Shown in pieces: positions 9,147 to 18,476 of a stretch of DNA of 38,897 bases. Under the pieces are notes generated by a model that worked only from the letters and a program-made list of their open reading frames with translations, was not told where the DNA came from and did no database searches. The translations under genes and the position numbers were made by a program. Source of the stretch: Gammaproteobacteria bacterium (GTDB taxonomy: Bacteria; Pseudomonadota; Gammaproteobacteria; UWMA-0217); contig JALWKV010000202.1 in assembly GCA_027081275.1 (NCBI GenBank), positions 1 to 38,897 on the forward strand, written 5' to 3'. The number at the start of each line of letters is the position of its first letter. Position 1 is the stretch's first letter.

Positions 9147-10151
9147 ATGAGAAGACTCAGACACTTACTCCCGACCCTCGCCCTGCTGTCGATGGCGGCG
9201 ATTCTCACCGCCTGCGGCACCGCGCCGAAACACAAGGTCATTCCGGTCGGAGATCTCGATCTTGACGCCATTCCCGACGCGACGCCCCGCTCGGAGCCGC
9301 TGAGCCGCTACGGCAATCCCGAATCCTATGAAGAGGATGGCCGCCGCTACTGGATCATCCCCAATCCCAGGGGCTACGTCGAACGCGGGCTGGCGTCGTG
9401 GTACGGCCCCAACTTCCACGGCAAGCGCACCTCCAGCGGCGAGGCCTATGACATGTACAAGATGACGGCGGCTCACAAGACGCTGCCGCTGCCGACCTAT
9501 GTCCGCGTGACCAATCTGGAGAACGGGCGCAGCGTCGTCGTCAAAGTCAACGACCGCGGTCCGTTCAAGGATGGCCGCATCATCGACCTCTCCTACGTCG
9601 CCGCCGCCAAGCTGGGCATCACCGGCAACGGCACGGCCACGGTCGAGCTACACGTGCTCGACAACGGCATTCCCTCCGCGGCGCCAGCGGTGGAAAAGGC
9701 GACCGGGGTCGTCACCCAGGGCATCGCCACGACGGCGCCGCCGACTCCCGAACCGCTGCCCGTACCAACAGCCACTGTTCCCCCGGGCTCGGGCAGCGGC
9801 CTGTCGCCGGCCGAGGCGCAACTGCCGGCGCCAGCGAGCGGGCCGATGGAACCGGCCCAGGCCACCACGACCACCACGCCGACGGCGCGGGACGGTCAGG
9901 CCACCGCCCCCACCGGCGGCAATGTCTTCATCCAGGTGGGCGCTTTCTCCAATTTGCAGAATGCGGAGCGCGCCAGGTCCCGGCTGCTCGAAGTGCAGAC
10001 GCATCCTGTTACAATCTCGCCGGTTCAGGGGCGCTACCAGACGTTGCAGCGCGTCCAGATCGGCCCCTTCCCGTCAAAAGCCGAGGCCGAGAAGCTGAAG
10101 GACACGCTGATCGAGCTGGGTTTCACCGGCTACCGCATCATCACCCAATAG
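9147..10151 (+). CDS. rlpA: Septal-ring lytic transglycosylase lipoprotein RlpA
   Basis: RlpA is an outer-membrane lipoprotein that cleaves denuded glycan strands at the septum. From ATG 9147 it is 334 aa. The lipobox is LTAC with the lipidated cysteine at 23. The double-psi beta-barrel lies at ~75-175 (GLASWYGPNFHGKRTSSGE, AAHKTLPL, KVNDRGPF). A Pro/Thr/Ala-rich linker follows, then a C-terminal SPOR domain (~258-334, VFIQVGAFSNLQNA) that binds denuded peptidoglycan. An alternative GTG at 9114 overlaps the mltB stop and adds 11 residues. ATG 9147 gives a more usual lipoprotein signal, with AAGAGCAG just upstream. Confidence 0.93.
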   Translation: MRRLRHLLPTLALLSMAAILTACGTAPKHKVIPVGDLDLDAIPDATPRSEPLSRYGNPESYEEDGRRYWIIPNPRGYVERGLASWYGPNFHGKRTSSGEAYDMYKMTAAHKTLPLPTYVRVTNLENGRSVVVKVNDRGPFKDGRIIDLSYVAAAKLGITGNGTATVELHVLDNGIPSAAPAVEKATGVVTQGIATTAPPTPEPLPVPTATVPPGSGSGLSPAEAQLPAPASGPMEPAQATTTTTPTARDGQATAPTGGNVFIQVGAFSNLQNAERARSRLLEVQTHPVTISPVQGRYQTLQRVQIGPFPSKAEAEKLKDTLIELGFTGYRIITQ

Positions 10152-10272
10152 CCGGACCACGGTCGCCTCGCCGTATGCAGCCAACCGGGCAGGCACGGAC
10201 GTGACGCAAAGATGGATCAGCGGACGGCCGGTTCGGACAGTTTCCTTTTCACGGACGGACAGAACACAGACA

Positions 10273-11409
10273 ATGCAAAGAATTCTCACCACACTCTTTC
10301 TCGCCCTGCTGCTGATCGCACCGGGACTCGCCGTGGCGCTGCCCCTTCCGGCGCCCCCGTCACTGAACGCGCGCAGCTACATTCTCGCCGATGCCGACAG
10401 CAATCATGTCATCGCCGAGAAGGAGGCCGACACGCCGGTGGAACCGGCCAGCATCACCAAGATCATGACCGGCTATCTGGTGTTCCAGGCGCTGGCCGAG
10501 GGACTGATCTCGCTGGAGGACAAGGTGCTGATCAGCGCCCGCGCCGGCCATACCGGCGGCTCGAAGATGTTCATCGAAACCGGCTCTCTGGTGCCGGTGG
10601 AGGATCTGATCAAGGGGATGATCATCCAGTCCGGCAATGACGCCACGATTGCGCTGGCCGAACATGTCGCCGGCACCGAAGAGGCCTTCGTCGACCTGAT
10701 GAATGCGCAGGCGGCGGAACTGGGCATGAAACACACGCATTTCACGAACTCCACCGGCCTGCCCGACCCCAACCACTACAGCACCGCGCGAGACATTCTC
10801 AAGCTCACCCGCGCACTGATCCGCGACTTCCCGCAGGAATACCGCTGGTACTCGCAGAAGAGCTTTACCTGGTCGGGCATCAAGCAGTCCAACCGCAACA
10901 AGCTGTTGTGGCAGGACAAACGCGTCGACGGCGTCAAGACCGGGCATACCGAATCCGCCGGCTTCTGCCTCGTCTCCTCCGCCGTGGATCGCAACATGCG
11001 GCTGATATCGGTGGTGCTGGGCACGAAGAGCAATCAGGCCCGCATCCGCCAGAGCCAGGCGCTGTTGAACTATGGCTTCCGCTTCTTCGAGACGCGCCGG
11101 CTCTACAAGCAGGGCGAAAAGCTGGCCGAGACACGCATCTGGAAGGGGGCCGTGGAGCAGTTGCCACTGGGCATCGAGAAGGACATCTACGTCACCTATC
11201 CGCGCCGCCAGGGCGACCGGCTCAACGCCCGCATCGACCGTCCCAAGCTGCTGGAGGCGCCGGTGAAAAAGGGCGACCCGCTCGGCAAGCTCACGGTTTC
11301 TCTGGATGGGACTATACTCAGTGAAGCCTCCCTGATTGCGCTGGAGGACGTGCCCGAGGGCGGCTTTCTTACCCGGACTTGGGATTCGATACTGCTGCTG
11401 CTCGAATGA
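10273..11409 (+). CDS. dacC: D-alanyl-D-alanine carboxypeptidase (PBP5/6 type)
   Basis: A low-molecular-weight penicillin-binding protein that removes the terminal D-Ala from pentapeptide side chains. The 378-aa product has a signal peptide (~1-23). The peptidase S11 domain has S60-I-T-K63, S120-G-N122 and K222-T-G224. A PBP5 C-terminal domain follows (~290-350), then a C-terminal amphipathic helix ending LLLLE that would anchor it to the inner-membrane face. Length matches PBP5/6 (~400 aa). ATG 10273 is chosen because it starts the signal peptide; an in-frame GTG at 10201 only adds polar residues. The symbol follows the Pseudomonas cluster; dacA would be equally fair. Confidence 0.94.
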   Translation: MQRILTTLFLALLLIAPGLAVALPLPAPPSLNARSYILADADSNHVIAEKEADTPVEPASITKIMTGYLVFQALAEGLISLEDKVLISARAGHTGGSKMFIETGSLVPVEDLIKGMIIQSGNDATIALAEHVAGTEEAFVDLMNAQAAELGMKHTHFTNSTGLPDPNHYSTARDILKLTRALIRDFPQEYRWYSQKSFTWSGIKQSNRNKLLWQDKRVDGVKTGHTESAGFCLVSSAVDRNMRLISVVLGTKSNQARIRQSQALLNYGFRFFETRRLYKQGEKLAETRIWKGAVEQLPLGIEKDIYVTYPRRQGDRLNARIDRPKLLEAPVKKGDPLGKLTVSLDGTILSEASLIALEDVPEGGFLTRTWDSILLLLE

Positions 11410-11428
11410 CCGACCGACAGGTTCGACA

Positions 11429-11734
11429 ATGACGCAATCCTACAACGGCAAGCCGGGCGACGAGATTCCCGTCGGCGAAGAGAGCTGCATGACGTTTCCC
11501 TGCGAGTTTCCCATCAAGGCGATGGGCAGGGATGCGGAACTGGTTGAGCGGACGCTGGTGGACACGGTGCGGAAGCATGCGCCCGATTCGCCGCGCGATC
11601 GGATTTCCCGCCGCGAAAGCCGTACCGGCAAATACAATGCCGTCACCATCACCATCACTGCTAACAGCAAGGAACAGCTCGACAGGATCTATCGGGATCT
11701 GACCGATTCCGAACACATCACCATGGCGCTCTGA
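11429..11734 (+). CDS. ybeD: DUF493 (YbeD-like) small protein
   Basis: A 101-aa DUF493 protein with an ACT-like fold in E. coli YbeD. Family traits seen are FPCEFPIKAMG near residue 25, the run TGKYNAVTITITANSKEQLD, and a C-terminal ending on a hydrophobic strand. Its biochemical role is not established. The conserved place between the D,D-carboxypeptidase gene and lipB has been read as a hint of a link to lipoylation, but the sequence does not prove it. The start is 19 bp after the dacC stop. Confidence 0.9.
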   Translation: MTQSYNGKPGDEIPVGEESCMTFPCEFPIKAMGRDAELVERTLVDTVRKHAPDSPRDRISRRESRTGKYNAVTITITANSKEQLDRIYRDLTDSEHITMAL

Positions 11735-11782
11735 CCACTCCGGCAGGCTCCCGGGAGCGCCACCAGCGGAGGCACATGGCCC

Positions 11783-12445
11783 ATGCAGCACCCCTACGAC
11801 AGTGCCGACGCGGAGACGGCCGAGGATCCCGCCCATCCCGGTCTCGAAGTCTGCTACCTGGGCCGCCGCGACTACCGCTCCGTCTGGGAGAACATGCAGC
11901 GCTTCACCGACGCACGCGACGCCTCCACGCCGGACAACTTCTGGGTCGTCGAGCACGACCCGGTGTTCACGCTGGGTCAGGCCGGCAAGCCTATCCATGT
12001 GCTCGACCCCGGCGACATTCCTGTCATCCACGTCGATCGCGGCGGCCAGGTCACCTATCACGGCCCCGGCCAGCTCGTCGTCTATCTACTCGTCGACCTG
12101 CAACGCCGACGCCTCGGCGTGCGCCGGCTGGTCAGCGCGCTGGAACAGGCGGTCATCGGCCTGCTCGCCGCCCACGGCATCACGGCCCGGGCGCGCGCCG
12201 ATGCGCCGGGCGTCTACGTCGGCGACGCCAAGATCGCCTCGCTGGGCCTGAAGATCCGCCGCGGTCGCAGCTACCACGGTCTGGCGCTCAATGTGGACAT
12301 GGACCTGACACCGTTCGATCGCATCAACCCCTGCGGCCATGAAGGACTCGCGGTTACGCAACTGAAGGATCTGGGCGTCGACACGCCTTTGTGGGTGCTG
12401 GCGGGAGAGCTGTGCGAGCGGCTCTACGACGAAATCTACATGTAG
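11783..12445 (+). CDS. lipB: Octanoyl-[ACP]:protein N-octanoyltransferase
   Basis: LipB moves octanoyl groups from acyl carrier protein to the lipoyl domains of 2-oxoacid dehydrogenases and GcvH, before sulfur insertion by LipA. The 220-aa product has the family motif [13 protein letters not shown] (residues 85-97), the catalytic K150 ([12 protein letters not shown]) and the catalytic C184 (INPCGHEG). A GGAGG lies 10 nt before ATG 11783. It ends the plus-strand cell-wall cluster. lipA, which normally follows, is not here, and a convergent antiporter gene lies 86 bp away. Confidence 0.95.
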   Translation: MQHPYDSADAETAEDPAHPGLEVCYLGRRDYRSVWENMQRFTDARDASTPDNFWVVEHDPVFTLGQAGKPIHVLDPGDIPVIHVDRGGQVTYHGPGQLVVYLLVDLQRRRLGVRRLVSALEQAVIGLLAAHGITARARADAPGVYVGDAKIASLGLKIRRGRSYHGLALNVDMDLTPFDRINPCGHEGLAVTQLKDLGVDTPLWVLAGELCERLYDEIYM

Positions 12446-12531
12446 CCCGCACAGCCGAATTCCCCCTTGACCAAAGCGCTATGTTGACGCTTGGAACACG
12501 CTCCTGCTCAATGCGCCACCATGCGCAGGTG

Positions 12532-14514
12532 CTACTGACCACTGCCAGCGAGCAGAATCTCCTCCCCGTGCTCTACCGCCTCGGCGCTGCCTTCGAGAAT
12601 CACGCCATCGCCGTCCTGAAGCACCATTTCCGGCTCCGGCGCCTCGCCACGCACGCCGTCACGGCAGACCGCCACCACCGTGGCGCCGACCCGATCGAGC
12701 CCCAGCTCGGCGATGCGGCGGCCAACGGCCCAGTTCTCGGACGCGAGCAGCACCGTATGCAAGCGCGGCCGCTCACTCTCTTCCAGCGACTCGACATCCT
12801 CGCCGTGGAAGTAGCCACGCAGCTGATGGTAGTGATCCTTGCGCGCCGCCTCGATGACGGCATGGACTTCTTCAGGATCGATACCGAGAAACTCCAGCAT
12901 GTGCTGCGACAGCATCATGCTCGCCTCCAGCGTCTCGGGCAGCACCAGCGTTGCGCCCGCCTCCTCCAGCGCCTCCATGCTGGCGTCGCTGCGGGTGCGC
13001 ACCAGAATCGGCAAGTCGCGGTTCTCGGCCCGCACGGTACGGATGATGCGCTCGGTCGCATGGGGCTCATCGATGGTGACGACCACCAGCCGCGCCCGCT
13101 CCAGACCGGCCGCGCGCAGCATGTCGACATGACTGGCGTCACCGAAGAACACCTGCTCGCCCGCCTCCCACGCTTCCTTGACCAGCCGGGAATTGGTGTC
13201 CAGCGCCACGTGATCGATCCCCTCCCGCAACAGAAATCCGGCCATGTTCTGGCCGATCCGGCCATAGCCGCAGAAGATGACATGCCCCTGCTTCTCGCGC
13301 ACCGCCTTGCTGAGACGGACCCGCTGCGATACATGCTCCCGCGCCACCTCGCGGGCGAACAACCGCCGCACGATCCGGCCATTGGCGCTGACCAGCAGCG
13401 GCGCCATCATCATGCTGAAGATGACGGCCGCCAGCACCGGCTGCGCCTCGACCGGTGTCAGCAAGTGGTTGGCGATGGCCAGCGTCACCAGGGCGAAACC
13501 GAATTCGCCACCATTGGCGAGCACGATGCCGGTACGCGCCGCGACCGATTTTTCGTAGCCGAGGATACGGACGATCAGCGCTACCAGCACCGCCTTGCCG
13601 ATGATGATGCCGAGCGTGAGCACGGCGATGAGCGGCCACTGCGACCACGCCTCGACCAGATCGAGCTGGGCGCCGACGCTGATGAAGAAAATGCCCATGA
13701 GGATGTCGCGAAACGGTCGCACATCGATTTCGATCTGATGCTTGAACTCCGTTTCACTGAGCATCATGCCGGCCAGAAAGGCACCGAGGGCCAGCGACAG
13801 GCCGAAGAAGTTGGTGATCCACGCCGCCGACAACGACACCAGCAATGCCGTCAATGTGAACAGCTCGGTCGAGTGGGCCGCGGCGACGGTATGGAACAGC
13901 GGGCGGATCAGCCAGCGCCCCAGCGCCAGCATGCCGGCCACGGCGATCACCGCCTTGGCCATCGCCAGCAGGATCGGCATGGCGACGCCGCCCTCGCCGC
14001 CGCTGCCGAGAATCGGAATCAGCACCAGAAACGGCACCACGGCAATATCCTGGAACAGCAGCACGGCAAAAGCGAGCCGACCGTGCGGCGAGTGCATCTC
14101 CAGCTGCTCGATGAGCTGCTTGACGACGATGGCCGTGGACGACAGCGCGAGAATGCCGCCAATCACCAGCGCCCCCTGCCAGGGAACGCCACTGAACCAG
14201 GCAATGCTCCCGGCCGCGATCACCGACAGCAATACCTGGGTGCCGCCGAGGCCGAATACCGCGCGTCGCAGCGTCCAGAACTGAGCCAGCGAGAACTCCA
14301 GCCCGATCATGAACAGCAGGAAGACAACGCCGATCTCGGCCAGCAGCTCCAGCGCATGGAGCTCGGGCAGCCAGTGCATAGCGTGAGGGCCGGCGACGAT
14401 GCCGACGAAAAGATAGCCGAGCACGGGCGGCAGATGGATGCGGCGAAAGAGAACGACCGCCGCCACCGATAGGGCGAGCAGCAGCAGTCCGGCTGTCTGG
14501 GCGTCATGGTGCAT
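12532..14514 (-). CDS. CPA2-family monovalent cation:H+ antiporter with TrkA domains (Kef/YbaL type)
   Basis: A 660-aa inner-membrane protein. The N-terminal half (~1-385) has about a dozen membrane helices of the Na+/H+ exchanger fold, including LGYLFVGIVAGP, ALSSTAIVVKQL and LLFQDIAVVP. A TrkA-N/RCK domain with the nucleotide-binding loop GYGRIGQ..A lies at ~420-535, and a TrkA-C domain at ~570-650. This is the layout of KefB, KefC and YbaL, which export K+ in exchange for protons under nucleotide or glutathione control. No KefF/KefG ancillary gene is adjacent, so glutathione gating is not supported. It is convergent with lipB and divergent from mtnA. Confidence 0.88.
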   Translation of the reverse strand: MHHDAQTAGLLLLALSVAAVVLFRRIHLPPVLGYLFVGIVAGPHAMHWLPELHALELLAEIGVVFLLFMIGLEFSLAQFWTLRRAVFGLGGTQVLLSVIAAGSIAWFSGVPWQGALVIGGILALSSTAIVVKQLIEQLEMHSPHGRLAFAVLLFQDIAVVPFLVLIPILGSGGEGGVAMPILLAMAKAVIAVAGMLALGRWLIRPLFHTVAAAHSTELFTLTALLVSLSAAWITNFFGLSLALGAFLAGMMLSETEFKHQIEIDVRPFRDILMGIFFISVGAQLDLVEAWSQWPLIAVLTLGIIIGKAVLVALIVRILGYEKSVAARTGIVLANGGEFGFALVTLAIANHLLTPVEAQPVLAAVIFSMMMAPLLVSANGRIVRRLFAREVAREHVSQRVRLSKAVREKQGHVIFCGYGRIGQNMAGFLLREGIDHVALDTNSRLVKEAWEAGEQVFFGDASHVDMLRAAGLERARLVVVTIDEPHATERIIRTVRAENRDLPILVRTRSDASMEALEEAGATLVLPETLEASMMLSQHMLEFLGIDPEEVHAVIEAARKDHYHQLRGYFHGEDVESLEESERPRLHTVLLASENWAVGRRIAELGLDRVGATVVAVCRDGVRGEAPEPEMVLQDGDGVILEGSAEAVEHGEEILLAGSGQ

Positions 14515-14688
14515 CGGGGAGTTTCCGGGGCGTCGCGGGTTTTCCTGAATGGTGCACGACGCCAGGGCACCCTGTCACGCAAAGCGCGGGGCGAAAGTAG
14601 GGCCATTCAGGGGATGAGGCCTAGACATGATGGCCGACCGGCGGGGCGAGCTATACTGTCGGCTTCCACTCCCACGTCAACCTCGCCC

Positions 14689-15786
14689 ATGAAAATCGAC
14701 GGCCAACCCTACCGCTCCATCTGGCTCGACGAAGACGGCCAGGTATCGATCATCGACCAGACCCGACTGCCCCATGAATTCGTCATCCGCCGGCTCGAAG
14801 CGCTCGACGACGCCGCCCGCGCGATCGCCGAGATGTGGGTTCGCGGCGCGCCGCTGATCGGCGCGACCGCGGCCTGGGGCCTCTGGCTGGCGCTGCGGCA
14901 AGACGCCTCCGACGAGACGCTGCGCAAAGCCGCCGAGACGCTGCTGGCGACCCGCCCCACCGCGGTCAACCTGCGCTGGGCCATCGACGACATGCAGGGC
15001 CACCTGATGCCGCTGCCGACGGCGGAACGAGCGAACGCCGCGCGGGAGCGGGCGCAGGCCATCTGCGACGCCGACGTCGAGACCAACAGCCGCATCGGCG
15101 ACCATGGCGTCGAGCTGATCGAGGCGCTGTATCGGCGCCACGGGCGCAGGATCAACATCCTCACCCACTGCAACGCCGGCTGGCTCGCCACCGTGGACTG
15201 GGGCACGGCGCTGGCCCCGATCTACAAGGCCTACGACGCCGGCATCCCGGTGCATGTCTGGGTCGATGAAACGCGGCCGCGCAACCAGGGCACGAGCCTG
15301 ACGGCCTGGGAGCTGGTGTCGCACGGCGTGCCGCACCACGTCATCGTCGACAACGCCGGCGGCCACCTGATGCAGCATGGCGAGGTCGATCTCTGCATCG
15401 TCGGCAGCGACCGCACCACCCGCAGCGGCGATGTCTGCAACAAGATCGGCACCTATCTGAAAGCGCTGGCGGCCAGCGACAACGGCGTTCCCTTCTACGT
15501 TGCGCTGCCCGGCAGCACCATCGACTGGCGCAGCGACGACGGCCTGCGCGACATCCCCATCGAGGAGCGCGGCGCCAGCGAGGTGACGCATATAACGGGC
15601 AAGACTTCGGGAGGCATCATCCAGACCGTGCAGTTGCCCCCCGATGGCAGCCCGGCGCGCAACCCGGCCTTCGACGTGACGCCGGCACGGCTGGTCAGCG
15701 GGCTGATCACCGAGCGCGGCGTCTGCGAAGCGAGCGCCGCGGGACTGGCCGCGCTCTATCCAGAGCAGAGTGGAGACGCGGGATGA
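14689..15786 (+). CDS. mtnA: S-methyl-5-thioribose-1-phosphate isomerase
   Basis: MtnA converts the aldose 5-methylthioribose-1-phosphate to the ketose 5-methylthioribulose-1-phosphate; some homologues also use 5-deoxyribose-1-phosphate. The 365-aa product has VRGAPLIGAT near residue 51, the catalytic C161 (THCNAGWLAT), DETRPRNQG and the catalytic D241 (VGSDRTTRSGDVCNKIGTY). Length is normal for the family. ATG 14689 begins where MtnA homology begins, so I ignore the longer in-frame extension to 14506. The stop overlaps the start of the next gene as ATGA, so the two are probably co-translated. Confidence 0.94.
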   Translation: MKIDGQPYRSIWLDEDGQVSIIDQTRLPHEFVIRRLEALDDAARAIAEMWVRGAPLIGATAAWGLWLALRQDASDETLRKAAETLLATRPTAVNLRWAIDDMQGHLMPLPTAERANAARERAQAICDADVETNSRIGDHGVELIEALYRRHGRRINILTHCNAGWLATVDWGTALAPIYKAYDAGIPVHVWVDETRPRNQGTSLTAWELVSHGVPHHVIVDNAGGHLMQHGEVDLCIVGSDRTTRSGDVCNKIGTYLKALAASDNGVPFYVALPGSTIDWRSDDGLRDIPIEERGASEVTHITGKTSGGIIQTVQLPPDGSPARNPAFDVTPARLVSGLITERGVCEASAAGLAALYPEQSGDAG

Positions 15787-16406
15787 CTCGAAAGGCACTG
15801 CTGGAAACGGCGCTGAAGAGCATCGAGATCGGGCTCAATCGCGGCTCGTCCGGAAACGTCAGCGTACGCGATGGCGACGGTTTTCTGATCACACCGTCGG
15901 CGCTGCCACCGGAACAGTGCGGACCCGGGGACATGGTGCGAATGGAGATGGACGGGCGGGCGACGGGACCGCACAGGCCGTCGAGCGAATGGCGCTTTCA
16001 CCGCGACATCTACCGTCATCATCCCGAGGCCGGCGCGGTGTTCCACGCCCATCCGGTCTGGAGTACGACGCTGGCTTGTCTGCGGCGGGACATTCCGGCC
16101 GTTCACTACATGATCGCGCTGGCCGGCGGCAATTCGATCCGCTGCGCGCCCTATGCGGTGTTCGGCAGTCAGGCGCTGTCCGATCATGCGCTGGCGGCGC
16201 TGCGCGACCGCAAGGCCTGCCTGCTCGCCAACCACGGCCTGCTCTGCTTCGAATCATCGCTCGAGCGGGTGCTGGCGCTGGCGCAGGAGGTGGAACTGCT
16301 GGCGCAGATCTACTGCCAGGCGCTGCAGACGGGCGAACCGGCAATCCTCGATAACGCCGAGATGGACGAGGTCATCGAAAGGTTCGCCGCTTACCGGCCA
16401 GACTAA
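15783..16406 (+). CDS. Class II aldolase, FucA-like (probable 5-methylthio/5-deoxyribulose-1-phosphate aldolase)
   Basis: A 207-aa zinc-dependent class II aldolase. It resembles E. coli L-fuculose-1-phosphate aldolase along its length: GTxGNVSVR-like GSSGNVSVR (21-29), PSSEWRFH with catalytic E69, zinc ligands H88 and H90 (FHAHP) and H151 (ANHGLL), and HYMIALAGGNSI (108-119). The coupled mtnA makes the FucA-type reading specific. In the DHAP shunt the aldolase splits 5-methylthioribulose-1-phosphate or 5-deoxyribulose-1-phosphate to dihydroxyacetone phosphate and a (methylthio)acetaldehyde. The alternative, MtnB dehydratase of the classical methionine salvage pathway, shares the fold but fits these motifs less well. 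Confidence 0.85.
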   Translation: MTRKALLETALKSIEIGLNRGSSGNVSVRDGDGFLITPSALPPEQCGPGDMVRMEMDGRATGPHRPSSEWRFHRDIYRHHPEAGAVFHAHPVWSTTLACLRRDIPAVHYMIALAGGNSIRCAPYAVFGSQALSDHALAALRDRKACLLANHGLLCFESSLERVLALAQEVELLAQIYCQALQTGEPAILDNAEMDEVIERFAAYRPD

Positions 16407-16425
16407 GCGGCCTCCGTCACGACAC

Positions 16426-18132
16426 TCAGACGACCAGCTTCAACTGCTCCTGACGAATCTCCTCGTTGGCCGGCGCAAGTTCGTTGAGCGACTTCATCGG
16501 CATCGGCCGGTGCAGCAGATAGCCCTGCATGTAGTCGATGCCAGCATCACGCAGTACCTTCTCGGTGAGGTCGTCCTCGACATACTCGGCCACGGTCCGG
16601 GCCTTCATGTGGCGGGCGATATGGATGATCGCGACGATCATCGCCGTTTCCAGCCCGCCCCGCGCGACCTTGCTGACAAGGCTGCCATCGATCTTCACGT
16701 AGTCCACGTCAAGCTGCTGCAGGTAGGCGAACGACGCCATGCCGCTGCCAAAATCATCGAGCGCGAAACTGCACCCAATTTCCTTGAGTCGCTCAATGAA
16801 ACGACGCGCAATGGCCAGATTGGATATGACGGCCGTTTCCGTAATTTCGAAAGTGACCAGTTTCGGATCGACATCATACTGTTTGAACAGACGCAACACT
16901 TCGCCAAGAAAGGCCTCGTTGGAGAGCGACTGCCCCGACAGGTTGATGGAGAAACTGCAACCCGAGCTTTCGATCCCGGATGGATCCCGATGCCCGTTTA
17001 CGTGCGGGTTACTCGCCATCCACGCCAGCGCCGACCTCACCACCCAGCGATCCACGTCGATCGCCAGCCCGTAGCTCTCGGCGACGGGGATGAACTGCGC
17101 CGGATAGATCATTCGCCCATCCTTGCCGCGCATCCGCACCAGCACCTCGTAGCGCGACCTGGCTCCGTTCCGATCGTCGGCGGAGCGAATCTCCTGCACG
17201 TAGAGCTCCAGCCGGTTCTCGCGGATCGCCTGCGGAATGTGATGAGCGCAGTGGGCATGATCCTTGTTTTCGCGCAGCTCCTCGGCCGACGAGTCCATCA
17301 CCCTGATCTGATTGCGGCCATTGCGCTTGGCGATGTAGCAGGCCGTGTCGGCGGCGTGGAACACCGTCTGCAGATGGCTGTGCTCGCGCGTGACCGGCAC
17401 GACGCCGATGCTGACACCGATTTCGAACAGCCTGCCATGCCAGAAAAAGCGGAAATCCTGCACCGCCTTCGACAGCGCCTCGGCCACTTCCCTGCCCCGC
17501 TCCAGGCTGGCCCCCGGCAGCAGCACGCCGAACTCGTCGCCGCCGATGCGCGCCAGCGTGTCATTGGGCCCGAGGCAGGCCTGCAGCTTGGGCGGCAACT
17601 GCTTCAGCAGCGCATCGCCGGCGGCATGACCACAAGTGTCGTTGACTGACTTGAACTGGTCTAGGTCGAGGAACATGACCACATGCCGCGCTCGCGCCAT
17701 CGCCGCCTGACGACAGAGCGAAGAGGCGCGGTTCTTGAACTCGCGACGATTGATCAGCCGGGTGAGGGAGTCGTGGGAGGCCTCCCACTTCAGGTTGCGA
17801 GCAACCTGCTCCGCCTTCGACGCCTTTTCGAGCAATGCCCGCTCACGCTCGCCCAGGCCGCGAATCATCCGCAGACCGAGCAGCAGCACCAGCAATGCAG
17901 GCACGAGCGCCAGCAACGATATACGGTAAGCATGGGTCTGTTCAGCGGCTGATGCGAGCACGAAGGCCTCGCACCCCATGAGGAAAACGATTGCGGCAAG
18001 CCCCGCGTACAGCGTGAGTTTCTTTCCTTGAAGCACTACCAATATCCCTATTGTCGTGTGTCGACGCCACCACTCCCTTGGCGTCCCCGATCCGCGCACC
18101 CTGAACACGCGCCACGAAAACCGCGACACCAC
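16426..18132 (-). CDS. Membrane GGDEF-EAL protein (cyclic di-GMP turnover)
   Basis: A 568-aa protein with two membrane helices (~40-61 and ~70-90) and a short coiled segment. The GGDEF domain (~115-280) has the active motif GGDEF at 197-201, and the EAL domain spans ~300-550. The EAL motif reads E329-V-L. Other phosphodiesterase residues are present: N397 (SINLSG), ITET, D459-D460 (DDFGSG), K480 and E516. The RxxD inhibitory site before GGDEF is replaced by GPND, so product feedback is not expected. Both activities are possible. GTG 18132 has AGGA at 8 nt. GTG 18036 has AGGG at 9 nt and would give a shorter N-terminus; I cannot decide between them. Confidence 0.88.
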   Translation of the reverse strand: MVSRFSWRVFRVRGSGTPREWWRRHTTIGILVVLQGKKLTLYAGLAAIVFLMGCEAFVLASAAEQTHAYRISLLALVPALLVLLLGLRMIRGLGERERALLEKASKAEQVARNLKWEASHDSLTRLINRREFKNRASSLCRQAAMARARHVVMFLDLDQFKSVNDTCGHAAGDALLKQLPPKLQACLGPNDTLARIGGDEFGVLLPGASLERGREVAEALSKAVQDFRFFWHGRLFEIGVSIGVVPVTREHSHLQTVFHAADTACYIAKRNGRNQIRVMDSSAEELRENKDHAHCAHHIPQAIRENRLELYVQEIRSADDRNGARSRYEVLVRMRGKDGRMIYPAQFIPVAESYGLAIDVDRWVVRSALAWMASNPHVNGHRDPSGIESSGCSFSINLSGQSLSNEAFLGEVLRLFKQYDVDPKLVTFEITETAVISNLAIARRFIERLKEIGCSFALDDFGSGMASFAYLQQLDVDYVKIDGSLVSKVARGGLETAMIVAIIHIARHMKARTVAEYVEDDLTEKVLRDAGIDYMQGYLLHRPMPMKSLNELAPANEEIRQEQLKLVV

Positions 18133-18476
18133 TCTCAGCGTCCTGCCGAAGTCGCGATGGCTGCCAATCGTAAATCAGATTCGGAACGACGAGAATATCA
18201 CAGGTTGATCCCGTGACAGGCGCGGATGATTCGAACGGCGGCGGATTGCCTTCCCGCCTCCGCGAACAGCTCGACCAGTTGCGCCAAGCAGTTGATTTAT
18301 CGATACATCGACCGTTGATATCACACTGGGCAAGGGAATCCCCCAAGCACCCGAGATTTCGTGAAAAGTGGGCGCAAGTTCACACTCCCGATCGCATCCC
18401 GCCGACGATCCGCAACTTTGCAGCCGGCGGCGATTGTGCGCAAAATGGCGCCCCGTTCCACAGGCCCGAACCCACC
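18133..18476. other. Divergent spacer before xthA, no gene seen
   Basis: A 344-bp region between the GGDEF-EAL gene and xthA, somewhat AT-richer around 18285-18330. In-frame extension upstream of xthA is possible but is unlike exonuclease III and has no good ribosome-binding site. I see no repeat copy, no RNA gene and no convincing promoter hexamers. Confidence 0.5.

Noticed and set aside
12532-14514. Naming the antiporter kefB or kefC
   Set aside because: Domain order fits, but no kefF/kefG partner is adjacent and YbaL-type proteins have the same architecture, so a specific symbol is not justified.
15783-16406. Assigning the aldolase-family gene as mtnB (methylthioribulose-1-phosphate dehydratase)
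   Set aside because: The PSSEWRFH and HYMIALAGGNSI segments match fuculose-phosphate aldolase more closely; mtnB remains a lesser alternative.
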